Source: Ruminococcaceae bacterium UBA3215 (lineage in GTDB: Bacteria; Bacillota; Clostridia; Oscillospirales; Ruminococcaceae). From it: 42,321 bases of DNA. The stretch spans positions 14,966 to 57,286 of the forward strand of contig DEWH01000006.1 in NCBI GenBank assembly GCA_002363155.1, read 5' to 3'. Both the position numbers and the translations under genes were made by a program. How positions within the stretch are numbered: the first letter of the stretch is position 1; every line of letters starts with the position of its first letter. The notes below the pieces were generated by a model. It was not told where the DNA came from and made no database searches. It saw nothing but the letters and a program-made list of their open reading frames with translations. Of this stretch, positions 9,501 to 16,537 are shown piece by piece.

Positions 9501-9617
9501 CGGCTGTTCCGGAGCTTCCTCCGGTTTGGGCATCATTACCGCGATAGCAGAAACAATAACGATCAGCGCGATCACCGCGATAATGATAATATCGACTTTT
9601 CTGTTGCTTTTTCTCAT
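6552..9617 (-). CDS. ABC importer fusion: membrane anchor, three amino-acid-binding units, permease
   Basis: A 1021-residue protein. A signal anchor (8-28) is followed by three binding-protein units of the polar amino-acid type. Each has a lobe-2-like half (46-170, 300-420, 543-670) and a lobe-1-like half (186-282, 437-532, 685-780), with ligand-type arginines in SMTEER (258), MITEER (509) and YKTNER (757). The permease (about 800-1005) contains the EAA loop EAALALGYSENQAFFRF (917-933). The order lobe 2 then lobe 1 matches the permuted lipoprotein at 238. Because the array is repetitive, the two inner junctions could also pair canonically. Homologous GlnP proteins are known with one or two binding domains. 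The start is set by AAAGGAAAG and the promoter at 9670-9698. It partners with the 5461-6555 ATPase. Confidence 0.92.
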   Translation of the reverse strand: MRKSNRKVDIIIIAVIALIVIVSAIAVMMPKPEEAPEQPAQNPVSALTAADYNGKKIGILTGGSFEQLTFDLFPKSKYVYYDTFADLGLALSKGRIDAFICDEPILKEMCRDNKSLSYLPESVSKDSYYFLFSKKSEAVPKAVEQMNEMLAKYKSDGTLEKLAEIWFGTEENLKTVDKSGLDGRNGSLKIGTYSGAGAFSYIKDNELAGLSIDLAYRFAREYGYELEIDDTSVAGILTGVGSGTYDFIAGAISMTEERKESGIYSEPYYESDIKLAVRAEDLNSGSSSANTGAAVEDRPFSYYANNKKIGAITGGLYEVMIRERYPEAEILQYNNQPDMAVALGAGVIDAFTCPESSAKDFMKADPSLTYLHEVFTEIPYGFAFQKSGNKEYLRDQMNEFLQKLRSDDTYDELVSKWFGEDDSVKDVDLSGLTGENGAVRYITAPTMQPFSYIANGKNTGFEVEIVARFCREYGYSLTIDNGEFASLIPGITSGMYDIASGTIMITEERAESVNFSDVYYTANAVAVVRREDGNGEAGKKPKYSSVEELKVPGKKIGVGTGTSAMFQVEKELPDAEICQYSDAFSAYNAVANGILDAYVYDRKQIQLALENGVKGVVLLDGNFGEGSEVAVGIPKEPAVPDLKKRINEFLSEIKSNGINDDALKRWTVDRNYEMPEIPKAENPSFTLRVGTTGLVEPYSFYKDNELTGYDIEMAKRLAAYLNADIEFKIYDYTSVVMALQSGDIDCVLANLYKTNERAEVIDFSDPMYVLQDAVLVAAVDETTPETNAFTDFLNSIALSFEKNFIRENRWELILEGICTTIIITVFSTIFGSILAFLICMFRRTGSRLANSISNIYVKLLQGTPMVVLLMILYYVILGKSGLPAAWVAIVGFSLNFGAYASEIMRSGIESIDAGQREAALALGYSENQAFFRFIFPQAAVHFLPVYNGEIISLLKGTSIVGYIAIQDLTKMGDIIRSRTYEAFFPLIATAIIYFILAWMISLILKFILKKVSPKRKGGTAK

Positions 9618-9669
9618 TTTCGTTTCTTTCCTTTAAGAGATTCCGATAAGTGTTGTATCGATCAGTGTA

Positions 9670-9698
9670 ATTTTACCACATTTCTCTGATTATGTCAA
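9670..9698 (-). promoter_or_regulatory. Sigma-A promoter of the fused importer operon
   Basis: On the minus strand: perfect TTGACA (9693-9698), a 17-base spacer and TAAAAT (9670-9675), about 50 bases before the ATG at 9617. Confidence 0.88.
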
Positions 9699-9787
9699 TC
9701 AATATTATATATAGGCAATACCGCACAAATAAGGCTATTTATATTTGTAGATTTTGCAGAATAACAGAGAAATATATTGTTTTTTTC

Positions 9788-9816
9788 TTGCAAAAGTCAG
9801 CCGGTTGTTATATAAT
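9788..9816 (+). promoter_or_regulatory. Sigma-A promoter of the hydrogenase-sensor gene
   Basis: TTGCAA (9788-9793), a 17-base spacer and TATAAT (9811-9816), giving a leader of about 60 bases. It is divergent from the importer promoter at 9670-9698. No obvious operator lies between the two. Confidence 0.85.
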
Positions 9817-9884
9817 ATAGTGTAATGTTTGAATAAATAACGATTATTGAAGAAAAGTATGGTGTAGATAAGGACGAGGTGAAC

Positions 9885-12245
9885 ATGAGCAAACTTGAAT
9901 CACTTGTATATACCAACGAAAAATGCATAGGCTGCAACAAATGTATCAATGTTTGTCCGGCTATGGGTGCATGTACGTCCGTCGATGTTGACGGAAACGA
10001 GCGCCGCATATCCGTCAACGGAACATACTGCGTGTCCTGCGGTGCCTGCATGGACGCCTGCGTTCACGGCGCGCGAGAGTTCCGCGACGATACAGAGCGT
10101 TTCTTTGCCGATCTCAAAGCAGGTCAGAAGATTTCACTGCTCCTTGCGCCGGCATTCCTCGCAAATTACCCGACACAGTACGGCTCAGTGCTCGGCGGGC
10201 TCAAACAGCTCGGTGTAAACCGGATCATTTCCGTATCTTTCGGTGCCGACATTACAACATGGGGCTACCTTAACTACATCAAGAAGTACAATTACCTCGG
10301 CGGTATTTCACAGCCCTGCCCGGCAGTCGTAAGATACATAGAGGACTACACCCCCGATCTGCTCCCGAAGCTCTTCCCGATACACAGCCCGATGATGTGC
10401 GCGGCGGTGTACTGCCGCAAGGAGCTTAAAATAACGGACAGGCTCGCGTTTATCTCCCCCTGCATCGCAAAGAAGCTGGAGATAGATGACCCGAACAATG
10501 AAGGTCTTGTGCAGTACAACGTTACTTTCGATCACCTTATGCAGTACGTCAGGGAGCACAGGATAAGCGGTCCGAACTGCACGGACGAGATAGAATACGG
10601 TCTCGGCTCGATCTACCCGACTCCCGGCGGACTCAAGGAAAATGTGTACTGGTTCCTGGGCGAGGACGTGGCTATCCGCCAGATCGAAGGCGAAAAGCGC
10701 ATGTATGAGTGGCTTCAGAAGAACAGAAAGCGCATAAAGGAAGGCACAACTCCGTTCCTGTTCATCGACGCGCTCAACTGCGAGAACGGCTGTATCTGCG
10801 GAACCGCAGTCGATCCGAAGATGTCGGAGACCGACGACGCTATGTACAACCTGCTTAAGATCAAGGCGGCGTCCAAAAAGAACCGCCCCGCGAGCGCATG
10901 GTCAAAGCACGCTTCCCCGAAAGCACGCCTTGCCGCTCTTAACCGCCAGTTCCGGCATCTTCACCTCGAAGACTATATCCGCAAATACACGGACAGATCC
11001 CGTGATACCGCATATAAGACACCCTCACAGAGCGAGCTTGAGTCCATATTCATCTCCATGCGCAAGCTCACGAAGCATCAGCAGAACATAAACTGCACCT
11101 GCTGCGGATATGAGACCTGCAAGCAGATGGCGACAGCTATCTACAACGGCTTCAACGTCAAGGAGAACTGCATTCATTACCAGAAGGATCACGTCCAGCA
11201 GGAAATGGATCATGCTGAATATCTCGCAAAGGAAGTTGAGCACCAGCGCGCCCAGGAAACCGGCGAGCATCAGAAGCTCCTGTCCGCGATCGGACGTATG
11301 GAGAAGGAAGTTGACGATATCTACAAGTCTATCGACGATATGGCGGCAGGAAATGAGCGCAACGCTTCCGACAGCAGCGATATCGCGCGGAAGATACAGA
11401 GCGTTTCCGACTTCACCGAAAACCTTGAAGTCTCCATGGGCGAGATACGCGAACTTATAGATGAGCTTGGCAACAACAACAAGGAAGTCGTAAGCATAGC
11501 GAGCCACACCAATCTTCTTGCTCTCAACGCGGCAATAGAAGCGGCACGCGCCGGTGAGGCAGGAAAGAGCTTTGCTGTCGTGGCTTCCGAGATCAAGAAC
11601 CTTGCCGCGAACTCCGAGAACACTGCAAACAGCAGCAATGAGAACCAGTTAAGGATTGATGAATCCGCGCTGAATATCATCAAGGGAGCGGAACAGCTTT
11701 CAACGGAAGTCACCGCGGTAAGTGAACTTACCAACAGTCTCGCGGACGCCACTAACAAGATGTCGATGAGCACCGAGGAGATACGCAGAAGTATCGGAAA
11801 TGTCAAGAACGAGCTTGCCAATCTTGCAGTTCCCGGAAGCTCCGACGGCAGCGGTCATTCCACGATATACAAAAAGCATTTTCTTATTGCAGAGGACGTT
11901 ATCATCGGCGCGGAGATGCTCCGTCAGATGCTCGCGGCTCTCGGCGCTTATGCAGATATAGCCGAAAACGGACAGAAAGCTGTCGAGATGTTTGAAGCAA
12001 GCGAGACCGGCGATTACGCGGCAATAATTATGGATATCCACATGCCCATAATGGACGGTATGGAGGCAACAAGGATAATAAGAGGTCTCCCCCGCGATGA
12101 TGCCCGGAGCGTGCCTATCATCGCCCTTACCGCAAACAGCATCGAATACGATGCCAAAACAACAGCAAGCGTCGGCATGAACGCCCACCTCTCCAAACCC
12201 GCAGATACCGCCGAGCTTATCAAGACCCTCGAAAGACTCGTGTAA
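9885..12245 (+). CDS. Soluble [FeFe]-hydrogenase-like sensor with chemoreceptor signalling and receiver domains
   Basis: About 786 residues, no membrane segment. Domains, numbered from this start: two ferredoxin-type [4Fe-4S] motifs (CIGCNKC...C at 14-24; CVSCGAC...C at 49-59); an [FeFe]-hydrogenase catalytic-type domain with all four H-cluster cysteines in QPCPAVVRYIE (Cys145), SPCIAKK (Cys193) and NCENGC (Cys299, Cys303); a further CxCCGYxxC...C cluster (404-429); a coiled coil; an MCP signalling hairpin (SIASHTNLLALNAAIEAARA, about 537-556); and a receiver with phospho-acceptor Asp717 in IIMDIHMP. The L1, L2 and L3 motifs differ from respiratory-type TSCCPxW and resemble sensory (group C-like) enzymes. 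It probably senses H2 or redox state and signals through CheA/CheW or a phosphorelay. An alternative GTG at 9879 overlaps the ribosome site, so ATG 9885 is preferred. Confidence 0.88.
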   Translation: MSKLESLVYTNEKCIGCNKCINVCPAMGACTSVDVDGNERRISVNGTYCVSCGACMDACVHGAREFRDDTERFFADLKAGQKISLLLAPAFLANYPTQYGSVLGGLKQLGVNRIISVSFGADITTWGYLNYIKKYNYLGGISQPCPAVVRYIEDYTPDLLPKLFPIHSPMMCAAVYCRKELKITDRLAFISPCIAKKLEIDDPNNEGLVQYNVTFDHLMQYVREHRISGPNCTDEIEYGLGSIYPTPGGLKENVYWFLGEDVAIRQIEGEKRMYEWLQKNRKRIKEGTTPFLFIDALNCENGCICGTAVDPKMSETDDAMYNLLKIKAASKKNRPASAWSKHASPKARLAALNRQFRHLHLEDYIRKYTDRSRDTAYKTPSQSELESIFISMRKLTKHQQNINCTCCGYETCKQMATAIYNGFNVKENCIHYQKDHVQQEMDHAEYLAKEVEHQRAQETGEHQKLLSAIGRMEKEVDDIYKSIDDMAAGNERNASDSSDIARKIQSVSDFTENLEVSMGEIRELIDELGNNNKEVVSIASHTNLLALNAAIEAARAGEAGKSFAVVASEIKNLAANSENTANSSNENQLRIDESALNIIKGAEQLSTEVTAVSELTNSLADATNKMSMSTEEIRRSIGNVKNELANLAVPGSSDGSGHSTIYKKHFLIAEDVIIGAEMLRQMLAALGAYADIAENGQKAVEMFEASETGDYAAIIMDIHMPIMDGMEATRIIRGLPRDDARSVPIIALTANSIEYDAKTTASVGMNAHLSKPADTAELIKTLERLV

Positions 12246-12249
12246 GAGG

Positions 12250-12372
12250 AGCGCGCACGGCGCGCGAGATCGGTCGCTGGCGCTCGAGAAGGGTCGCGCA
12301 CGGCGCTCGAGAGGGTCGCTGACGCTCGAGACTGGGGGCACCCCTTTTGTGAACAAAAGGGGTTTCCCCCAG
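12250..12372. repeat. GC-rich repeats and strong hairpin after the sensor gene
   Basis: Short units GCGCACGGCGCTCGAGA and GGTCGCTGACGCTCGAGA recur between 12250 and 12331. They are followed by CTGGGGGCACCCCTTTTGT paired with ACAAAAGGGGTTTCCCCCAG (12332-12372). No T tract follows, so this looks like an intergenic structural repeat and not a standard terminator. No gene is seen in 12246-12726. Confidence 0.65.
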
Positions 12373-12434
12373 ACCCCCTCCTCAAAAAACTATAATCGCT
12401 CCGCAGTTAATGGAGAAGGTTATCAGAACAGAAT

Positions 12435-12473
12435 AAAAAGACTGCTGAACAAACAGATTTCAGCAGTCTTTTT
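12435..12473. terminator. Bidirectional terminator in repeat unit A
   Basis: AAAAAGACTGCTGA pairs with TCAGCAGTCTTTTT around a short loop, with A and T tracts on either side. It serves the convergent hydrogenase-sensor and methyltransferase-STAS genes. Confidence 0.9.
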
Positions 12474-12591
12474 CTGTGTATAGAAGAGTATAACTAACCG
12501 AGGCGGCGCACCCGCCAATAGAAGAATGTAGCTACGCATTTCGCCGCGGGGCGTTCCCCGCAGTTAAGGGAGAAGGTTATCACAATAGAAC

Positions 12592-12630
12592 AAAAAGACT
12601 GCTGAACAAACAGATTTCAGCAGTCTTTTT
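12592..12630. terminator. Bidirectional terminator in repeat unit B
   Basis: Same stem and loop as the terminator at 12435-12473, carried on the second tandem copy of the module. Confidence 0.9.
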
Positions 12631-12726
12631 CTATGTATAGAAGAGTATAACTAACCGAGGTGGCGCACCCGCCCATAGAAGAATGTCGCTACGCATTTCG
12701 CAGCGGCGCGTCCGCCGCCCCCCGCA

Positions 12727-13995
12727 TTAGCAGAAAATTGTGTCAAAACCGGTGGTTTCAATGATGTTAGTTACATTCTCGTTCATATTGATAAGGCTGA
12801 AATTCTTGCCGTCGGCAAGAGCTTTTCTCATTATCATCAGAACACGGAGTCCCGCAGAAGAAATGTATTCGAGATTCTTCATGTCAACACATATACTCGT
12901 TATCTTGCCCTTTGCCTCCGCTTCTTTGTAAAGAGCAAGAAGTCCGGGCGATGTGATAGTATCAAGCCGGCCGGTAAGAGATACATTAAGGATATCATCT
13001 CTTAACTGTACGTCCGCATTGAAATTATCCTCTTTACAGGTGAATTTGTCCACTGTACCGGGCTTGGGTGTCATTACCCAGAGATTAACGTTCGCAAACG
13101 CTTCCGTTGCCTCTCTGCGTATGTCCTCGGGTACGTCCTTGAAGGATACGAGAGGATTCGGCATATATTCTCTTATCGGGATAAGTTCAAGATCAAATCC
13201 CATGTCCGAAACAAATTTCTTCGCCTTTTCCTTGTCCTTGTCAAAGAAAATGTTGTTCGCCAATGTCGTCTTGGATATACTAGCCGCAGATACTTTTCCG
13301 ATCTTTGCGGCGATCTCGGGAGGAAGTCCTGCCGTAGCGGCAATAAGAGCCTTGCTTTCCGCAGTATCAAGCTCGTTGTCCATTGTCACCCATTTTCCGC
13401 CGAATTCAAGCAGAAGCTTTCTGATATTTCCGAATACGGTCTCGATCTCGGACTGGGTAAGATACATCAGAAGTCCCTCTGTCGTGATGTGAAGCTCTCC
13501 GTCTGCCGTTTCAAGCGCTCTTCTGAGCGAAGCATAGTTCGTGGCATCAACTTCGCAGTATGAGATTTTTTCGTTATCCCCTATCGTCTGCTTTACAGCG
13601 GGTTTCATCGCGTCTATTACCGCGGGAAGATCAAAGCCGTAGTACTTTATCCCTTTTTTCGAGAGCTTTATTCCGCGCGCAGTATATCCGCAGGGCAGAT
13701 CGACCACCTGCTTCGCACCGGTCTTTTCAATGAATTTGTTGCAGGAGAAAAAGCGTGCTTCAACAAGTGAACAGAATACCGGGAACGCTTTCATAAGCGC
13801 TTCGATTATCTGCGGCGGCAGCGCCGAGGCTCTTTCTTTCGCGTCCGCTCCGAAAACGGTGAATCCGAGCGTCTTGCGCAGTGCTTCCGAGTCTTCGTCT
13901 CCGATCGCGGAAATGATCTGAAGACAGGACTGAGCTGTGCTGTACACAGGATTGACTTCTTCCCTTAACTTTTCAATGCTGAGTTCTTCTGACAT
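12727..13995 (-). CDS. SAM-dependent methyltransferase (leucine carboxyl methyltransferase-like) fused to a STAS domain
   Basis: 422 residues. The N-terminal ~310 residues resemble class I methyltransferases of the LCM/PPM1 type: VVDLPCGYTARG (97-108) as the SAM-binding loop, YYGFDLPAV (118-126) as the acidic strand, and TTEGLLMYL (171-179) as motif IV. Residues about 325-422 form a STAS (SpoIIAA-like) domain, with VDMKNLEYISSAGLRVLM carrying the serines (379/380) at the phosphorylation site used by anti-sigma-factor antagonists. Its STAS motif nearly matches that of the kinase fusion at 37840-39024. ATG 13995 has GGAGG five bases upstream; a TTG four codons earlier overlaps that site. The substrate is unknown. 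It appears to be a single-gene unit. Confidence 0.87.
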   Translation of the reverse strand: MSEELSIEKLREEVNPVYSTAQSCLQIISAIGDEDSEALRKTLGFTVFGADAKERASALPPQIIEALMKAFPVFCSLVEARFFSCNKFIEKTGAKQVVDLPCGYTARGIKLSKKGIKYYGFDLPAVIDAMKPAVKQTIGDNEKISYCEVDATNYASLRRALETADGELHITTEGLLMYLTQSEIETVFGNIRKLLLEFGGKWVTMDNELDTAESKALIAATAGLPPEIAAKIGKVSAASISKTTLANNIFFDKDKEKAKKFVSDMGFDLELIPIREYMPNPLVSFKDVPEDIRREATEAFANVNLWVMTPKPGTVDKFTCKEDNFNADVQLRDDILNVSLTGRLDTITSPGLLALYKEAEAKGKITSICVDMKNLEYISSAGLRVLMIMRKALADGKNFSLINMNENVTNIIETTGFDTIFC

Positions 13996-14045
13996 AATGA
14001 CCTCCAAAAATAAATGTAGGGGTTCCCGAATTCTACTGTATATAT

Positions 14046-14074
14046 ATTATACACTTTTTTTCGTTTTTGTGCAA
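14046..14074 (-). promoter_or_regulatory. Sigma-A promoter of the methyltransferase-STAS gene
   Basis: On the minus strand: TTGCAC (14069-14074), a 17-base spacer and TATAAT (14046-14051), about 50 bases ahead of the ATG. Confidence 0.85.
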
Positions 14075-14231
14075 TACATTATTGTAATTTTTATTATTTT
14101 ATGCAATTTGCACAATCGGCTCTTTGGTTACCGGATATTCCATACAGAAGATAATTTGTTATAAGCGCCTGTATTTCGACTGTCGGAGTTACTTGATTTT
14201 GTTAATTGTGCCCAATAAAGTGCAGAATTAA

Positions 14232-14260
14232 TTGTAGTTAATCAACAAATATGTTATAGA
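14232..14260 (+). promoter_or_regulatory. Possible promoter of the MATE gene
   Basis: TTGTAG (14232-14237), a 17-base spacer and TATAGA (14255-14260). It is weaker than other promoters here and would give a leader of about 155 bases. The leader holds a small imperfect hairpin (TAGAAT...ATTCTA, near 14295-14315). The rest of 14075-14423 shows no gene. Confidence 0.4.
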
Positions 14261-14379
14261 GCAGAAAAAAGTCGAAAAAAGTGCTAAAGATTTTTAGAAT
14301 TCTTCCGATATTCTAAATATGGAAGGTAAAATGAATGTAGGTTATCCTGAGTTGATACACGGATAAGTCTGCCTTTGCC

Positions 14380-14397
14380 TTTCATAAATCTATGAAA
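14380..14397. promoter_or_regulatory. Perfect palindrome ahead of the MATE gene, candidate operator
   Basis: TTTCATA-AATC-TATGAAA, 27 bases before the ATG at 14424. MATE genes of this group are often next to, or controlled by, MarR/TetR-type repressors, but no such gene adjoins it. A role as operator is inferred from symmetry and position only. Confidence 0.4.
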
Positions 14398-14423
14398 TGA
14401 TTCATAAAAAGGAAGGGATTATT

Positions 14424-15809
14424 ATGGAAGAAAAGAACTCATCTCTTACACAGCACTTTTCGATCGGAAAACTGTTCCTGTATGTACTGCCGACGATATT
14501 TGCGGTACTTCTCGCATCGCTCTATACGATCGTTGACGGTATCTTCGTATCGAATTACGGCGGAACTGCCGCTTTCGCAGCACTTAACCAGGTCGGACCT
14601 ATCTTCATGATCGTCGCGGCTGTCGGCGTTATGTTCGGTACCGGCGGAAGCGCACTGGTCGGCAAGATTTTAGGCGAGGGTGATAATGAGCGTGCGAACG
14701 GCGCATTTTCATTTATCGCGTACTGCATGATCGCCGTCGGCATTATCATTTCAGTGATACTGTGGTTTACCATAGAGCCGATACTCCAGGCACTCGGAGT
14801 TACGGAAACAATGATGCCCTACTGTATCGCTTACAGCCGCATCATTATCCCGGCGATAACACTTTTCATGCTTCAGTTCTATTGCCAGAGCTTTCTTGCG
14901 ACTGCAAAGAAGCCGGGACTCGGACTTGTTTTCACGATCTGTGCCGGCATTACAAATGTCGTAGGTGATGCGCTTCTGGTCGGAGTTTTCTCCGGAGGCG
15001 ATCCCCTCAAAGCAGTCCAGGGTGCTGCCGCTGCTACTGCAGGCGGTCTTTTCATCGGCGGACTCCTTCCTATGATATATTTCGCCAGCAAGAATTCAAG
15101 CCTTCTGCGTCTCGGAAAACCATTGACTGATTTTTCGATGATACTCAAGACCTGCGGAAACGGCATCTCCGAATTCTTCACAAACATCTCCGGTTCCCTC
15201 ATCAACGTTGTTTACAACAGCCTGTTTCTCTACATGATCGGTGATGTCGGCGTTGCAGCTTATGGTACAGTCGGTTATGTCAATGCGATTTTCACCGCTA
15301 TCGCTACCGGCTTCGTCCTCGGCGTATCACCGCTGATCTCATACAACTACGGTGCCGAGGATACGGACAACCTTAAGGATCTGCACAAGAAGAGCATCTT
15401 GCTCGTTATCATTTTCAGTGTCGTCTCCACTGTCATTATCGAGCTTCTGTCGCACCCGCTTGCAAGCGCGTTCTCCCACGGAGACGAAATGCTCATGCAG
15501 ATCACGATCGACGGTCTTTCGATCTTTACGCTGTCCTTCCTGTTCAAGGGTATCCCGACTTATGCTTCCGGACTTTTTACCGCCCTCAACAACGGTAAGG
15601 TCTCCGGCATTATTTCGATCGTAAGAACGCTGGTATTCAACCTTGCTACCATTGTTGCAGTACCGGTCATCTTCTTCTATCTGTTCGGTTCGAGCTATGA
15701 AGCTGCATTCTACGGCGTATGGTATTCCGTAGTATTCTCCGAGCTTCTCGCGACATTAATGTCGTTCCTGTTCTTCCGCGGATATAAGAAGAGATATAAG
15801 TACGCGTAA
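14424..15809 (+). CDS. MATE-family multidrug/metabolite efflux transporter
   Basis: 461 residues with about 12 hydrophobic segments in two homologous halves. It begins FSIGKLFLYVLPTIFAVLLA and VDGIFVSNYGG, as in MepA-like MATE proteins. The second half repeats the pattern (NGISEFFTNISGSLINVVYN; IGDVGVAAYGTVGYVNA), and the MFGTGGSALVGKILGEGD loop is typical. Members use a Na+ or H+ gradient to expel cationic drugs or metabolites. The start at 14424 follows AAAAGGAAGGG; an in-frame ATG at 14397 lacks such a site and lies in the palindrome. Its end is three bases from the inverted-repeat element at 15813. Confidence 0.93.
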   Translation: MEEKNSSLTQHFSIGKLFLYVLPTIFAVLLASLYTIVDGIFVSNYGGTAAFAALNQVGPIFMIVAAVGVMFGTGGSALVGKILGEGDNERANGAFSFIAYCMIAVGIIISVILWFTIEPILQALGVTETMMPYCIAYSRIIIPAITLFMLQFYCQSFLATAKKPGLGLVFTICAGITNVVGDALLVGVFSGGDPLKAVQGAAAATAGGLFIGGLLPMIYFASKNSSLLRLGKPLTDFSMILKTCGNGISEFFTNISGSLINVVYNSLFLYMIGDVGVAAYGTVGYVNAIFTAIATGFVLGVSPLISYNYGAEDTDNLKDLHKKSILLVIIFSVVSTVIIELLSHPLASAFSHGDEMLMQITIDGLSIFTLSFLFKGIPTYASGLFTALNNGKVSGIISIVRTLVFNLATIVAVPVIFFYLFGSSYEAAFYGVWYSVVFSELLATLMSFLFFRGYKKRYKYA

Positions 15810-15894
15810 ACGAATTCACAATTCACAATGCACAATGCACAATTGTGGAGCGCGCTGTGCGCGCATATCTGAATCGTGACGAAACTGATTGGTT

Positions 15895-15923
15895 TTGTTT
15901 ATGGATAACTGATTTAGTATAAT
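15895..15923 (+). promoter_or_regulatory. Promoter-like sequence in the left arm, facing inward
   Basis: TTGTTT, a 17-base spacer and a perfect TATAAT. The terminator hairpin at 15929-15965 begins only 6 bases later, so any transcript would end almost at once. It mirrors the right-arm promoter that drives the small gene. Confidence 0.5.
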
Positions 15924-15928
15924 GACAG

Positions 15929-15965
15929 AAAAAATCTCTCCGATATTACATCGGAGAGATTTTTG
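15929..15965. terminator. Bidirectional intrinsic terminator
   Basis: AAAATCTCTCCGAT pairs with ATCGGAGAGATTTT with A and T tracts on both sides. It ends the small gene (-) and probably the MATE gene (+). Confidence 0.9.
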
Positions 15966-15972
15966 TTGTTTG

Positions 15973-16401
15973 TTAAATATCAGATTCGCTTTTTGCTTTC
16001 TGTACCTGTGCAAGCTGCATTCCGAGCATTGAAATCTGCTGCATTATCGCATTCGCTTTCTTGCTCCGCCCGGCATCGTCGCTGTCCGAAACAGTCTGAC
16101 CGTTCCTTATCTCAGCTAATTGTTTTTGCAGTTCGGCAATTTTCTTCTTTATCTGCTCTTCCTGCGAGGATCTCTCTTTTTCTTTAAGCTCTTTCTCCAG
16201 CGAAGCCCTGCCCTCGCCGGAAATATCAAGCGTGTCCTGCTTCCGGCTTTCCCGCATGGCTAAGAATTCCGCAGCTGCCTTTACATCGCCTTCCGGAATA
16301 TAAATGCCCTCGGTCTCAACTTTTTCGATCAGCGCTTTGGCAGTAGGCTGGCTGGTAAGATGATCCAGCTCCGATTTTGATACATTTGTGAGTATTCGCA
16401 T
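15973..16401 (-). CDS. Small coiled-coil protein of unknown function in the inverted-repeat element
   Basis: 142 residues, no recognised family. Residues 1-55 look globular (begins MRILTNVSKSELDHL). Residues about 65-100 are a charged heptad-like helix rich in Glu, Lys and Gln (EKELKEKERSSQEEQIKKKI, then AELQKQLAEI), and a second helix (ANAIMQQISMLGMQLAQVQK) follows a Ser/Asp-rich linker. No signal peptide or membrane span. ATG 16401 is preceded by GGGGAGG at good spacing. Promoter at 16421-16448 and terminator at 15929-15965 make it a complete one-gene unit inside the element. It could be scaffold- or antitoxin-like, but nothing in the sequence decides this. Confidence 0.7.
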   Translation of the reverse strand: MRILTNVSKSELDHLTSQPTAKALIEKVETEGIYIPEGDVKAAAEFLAMRESRKQDTLDISGEGRASLEKELKEKERSSQEEQIKKKIAELQKQLAEIRNGQTVSDSDDAGRSKKANAIMQQISMLGMQLAQVQKAKSESDI

Positions 16402-16420
16402 ATATATTCCTCCCCGATAT

Positions 16421-16448
16421 CTTATACTGAATTAGTATCCATAAACAA
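16421..16448 (-). promoter_or_regulatory. Promoter of the small coiled-coil gene, in the right arm
   Basis: On the minus strand: TTGTTT (16443-16448), a 16-base spacer and TATAAG (16421-16426), about 20 bases ahead of the ATG. It lies within the inverted-repeat arm. Confidence 0.6.
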
Positions 16449-16537
16449 AATCGAGTAATTTCGTCACGATTCGGATTTGCGCGCAGAGCGCGCTCCACAA
16501 TTGTGCATTGTGAATTGTGCATTGTGCATTTCTTTCA

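Larger units (their letters stand above)
12401..12715 (+). repeat. Tandem duplication of a terminator-bearing intergenic module (157-bp period)
   Basis: Unit A begins at 12401 and unit B at 12558. Each holds CCGCAGTTAA, GGAGAAGGTTATCA, a terminator hairpin, TAGAAGAGTATAACTAACCG, GGCGCACCCGCC, ATAGAAGAATGT and a GC-rich tail. The units are nearly identical, which implies recent duplication. The head also matches window positions 28-52, and the tail (12481-12541, 12638-12698) matches 5149-5210 in reverse. Confidence 0.88.
15813..16530. mobile_element. MITE-like element with ~113-bp inverted repeats carrying one small gene
   Basis: Left arm 15813-15925 and right arm 16418-16530 are imperfect reverse complements: CACAATGCACAAT repeats at the tips, then AATTGTGGAGCGCGCT, TGCGCGCA, ATCGTGACGAAA and TTTTGTTTATGGAT. 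The element fills the space between two convergent genes almost exactly, starting 3 bases after one stop codon and ending 7 bases before the other. It encodes no transposase, only the gene at 15973-16401. It is either a non-autonomous mobile cassette or a gene trapped between two inverted copies of an intergenic repeat. Confidence 0.7.

Noticed and set aside
9879..9884. GTG start two codons before the chosen start of the hydrogenase sensor
   Set aside because: The GTG is part of the GACGAGGTG ribosome site itself, so ATG 9885 is more plausible. The difference is only two residues.
12401..12715. Possible CRISPR-like repeat
   Set aside because: There are only two units of ~157 bp with no distinct spacers. 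They are a tandem duplication of a terminator module.
14319..14366. 15-residue frame ahead of the MATE gene, a possible leader peptide
   Set aside because: No ribosome site and no terminator/antiterminator pair is visible. Chance is sufficient to explain it.
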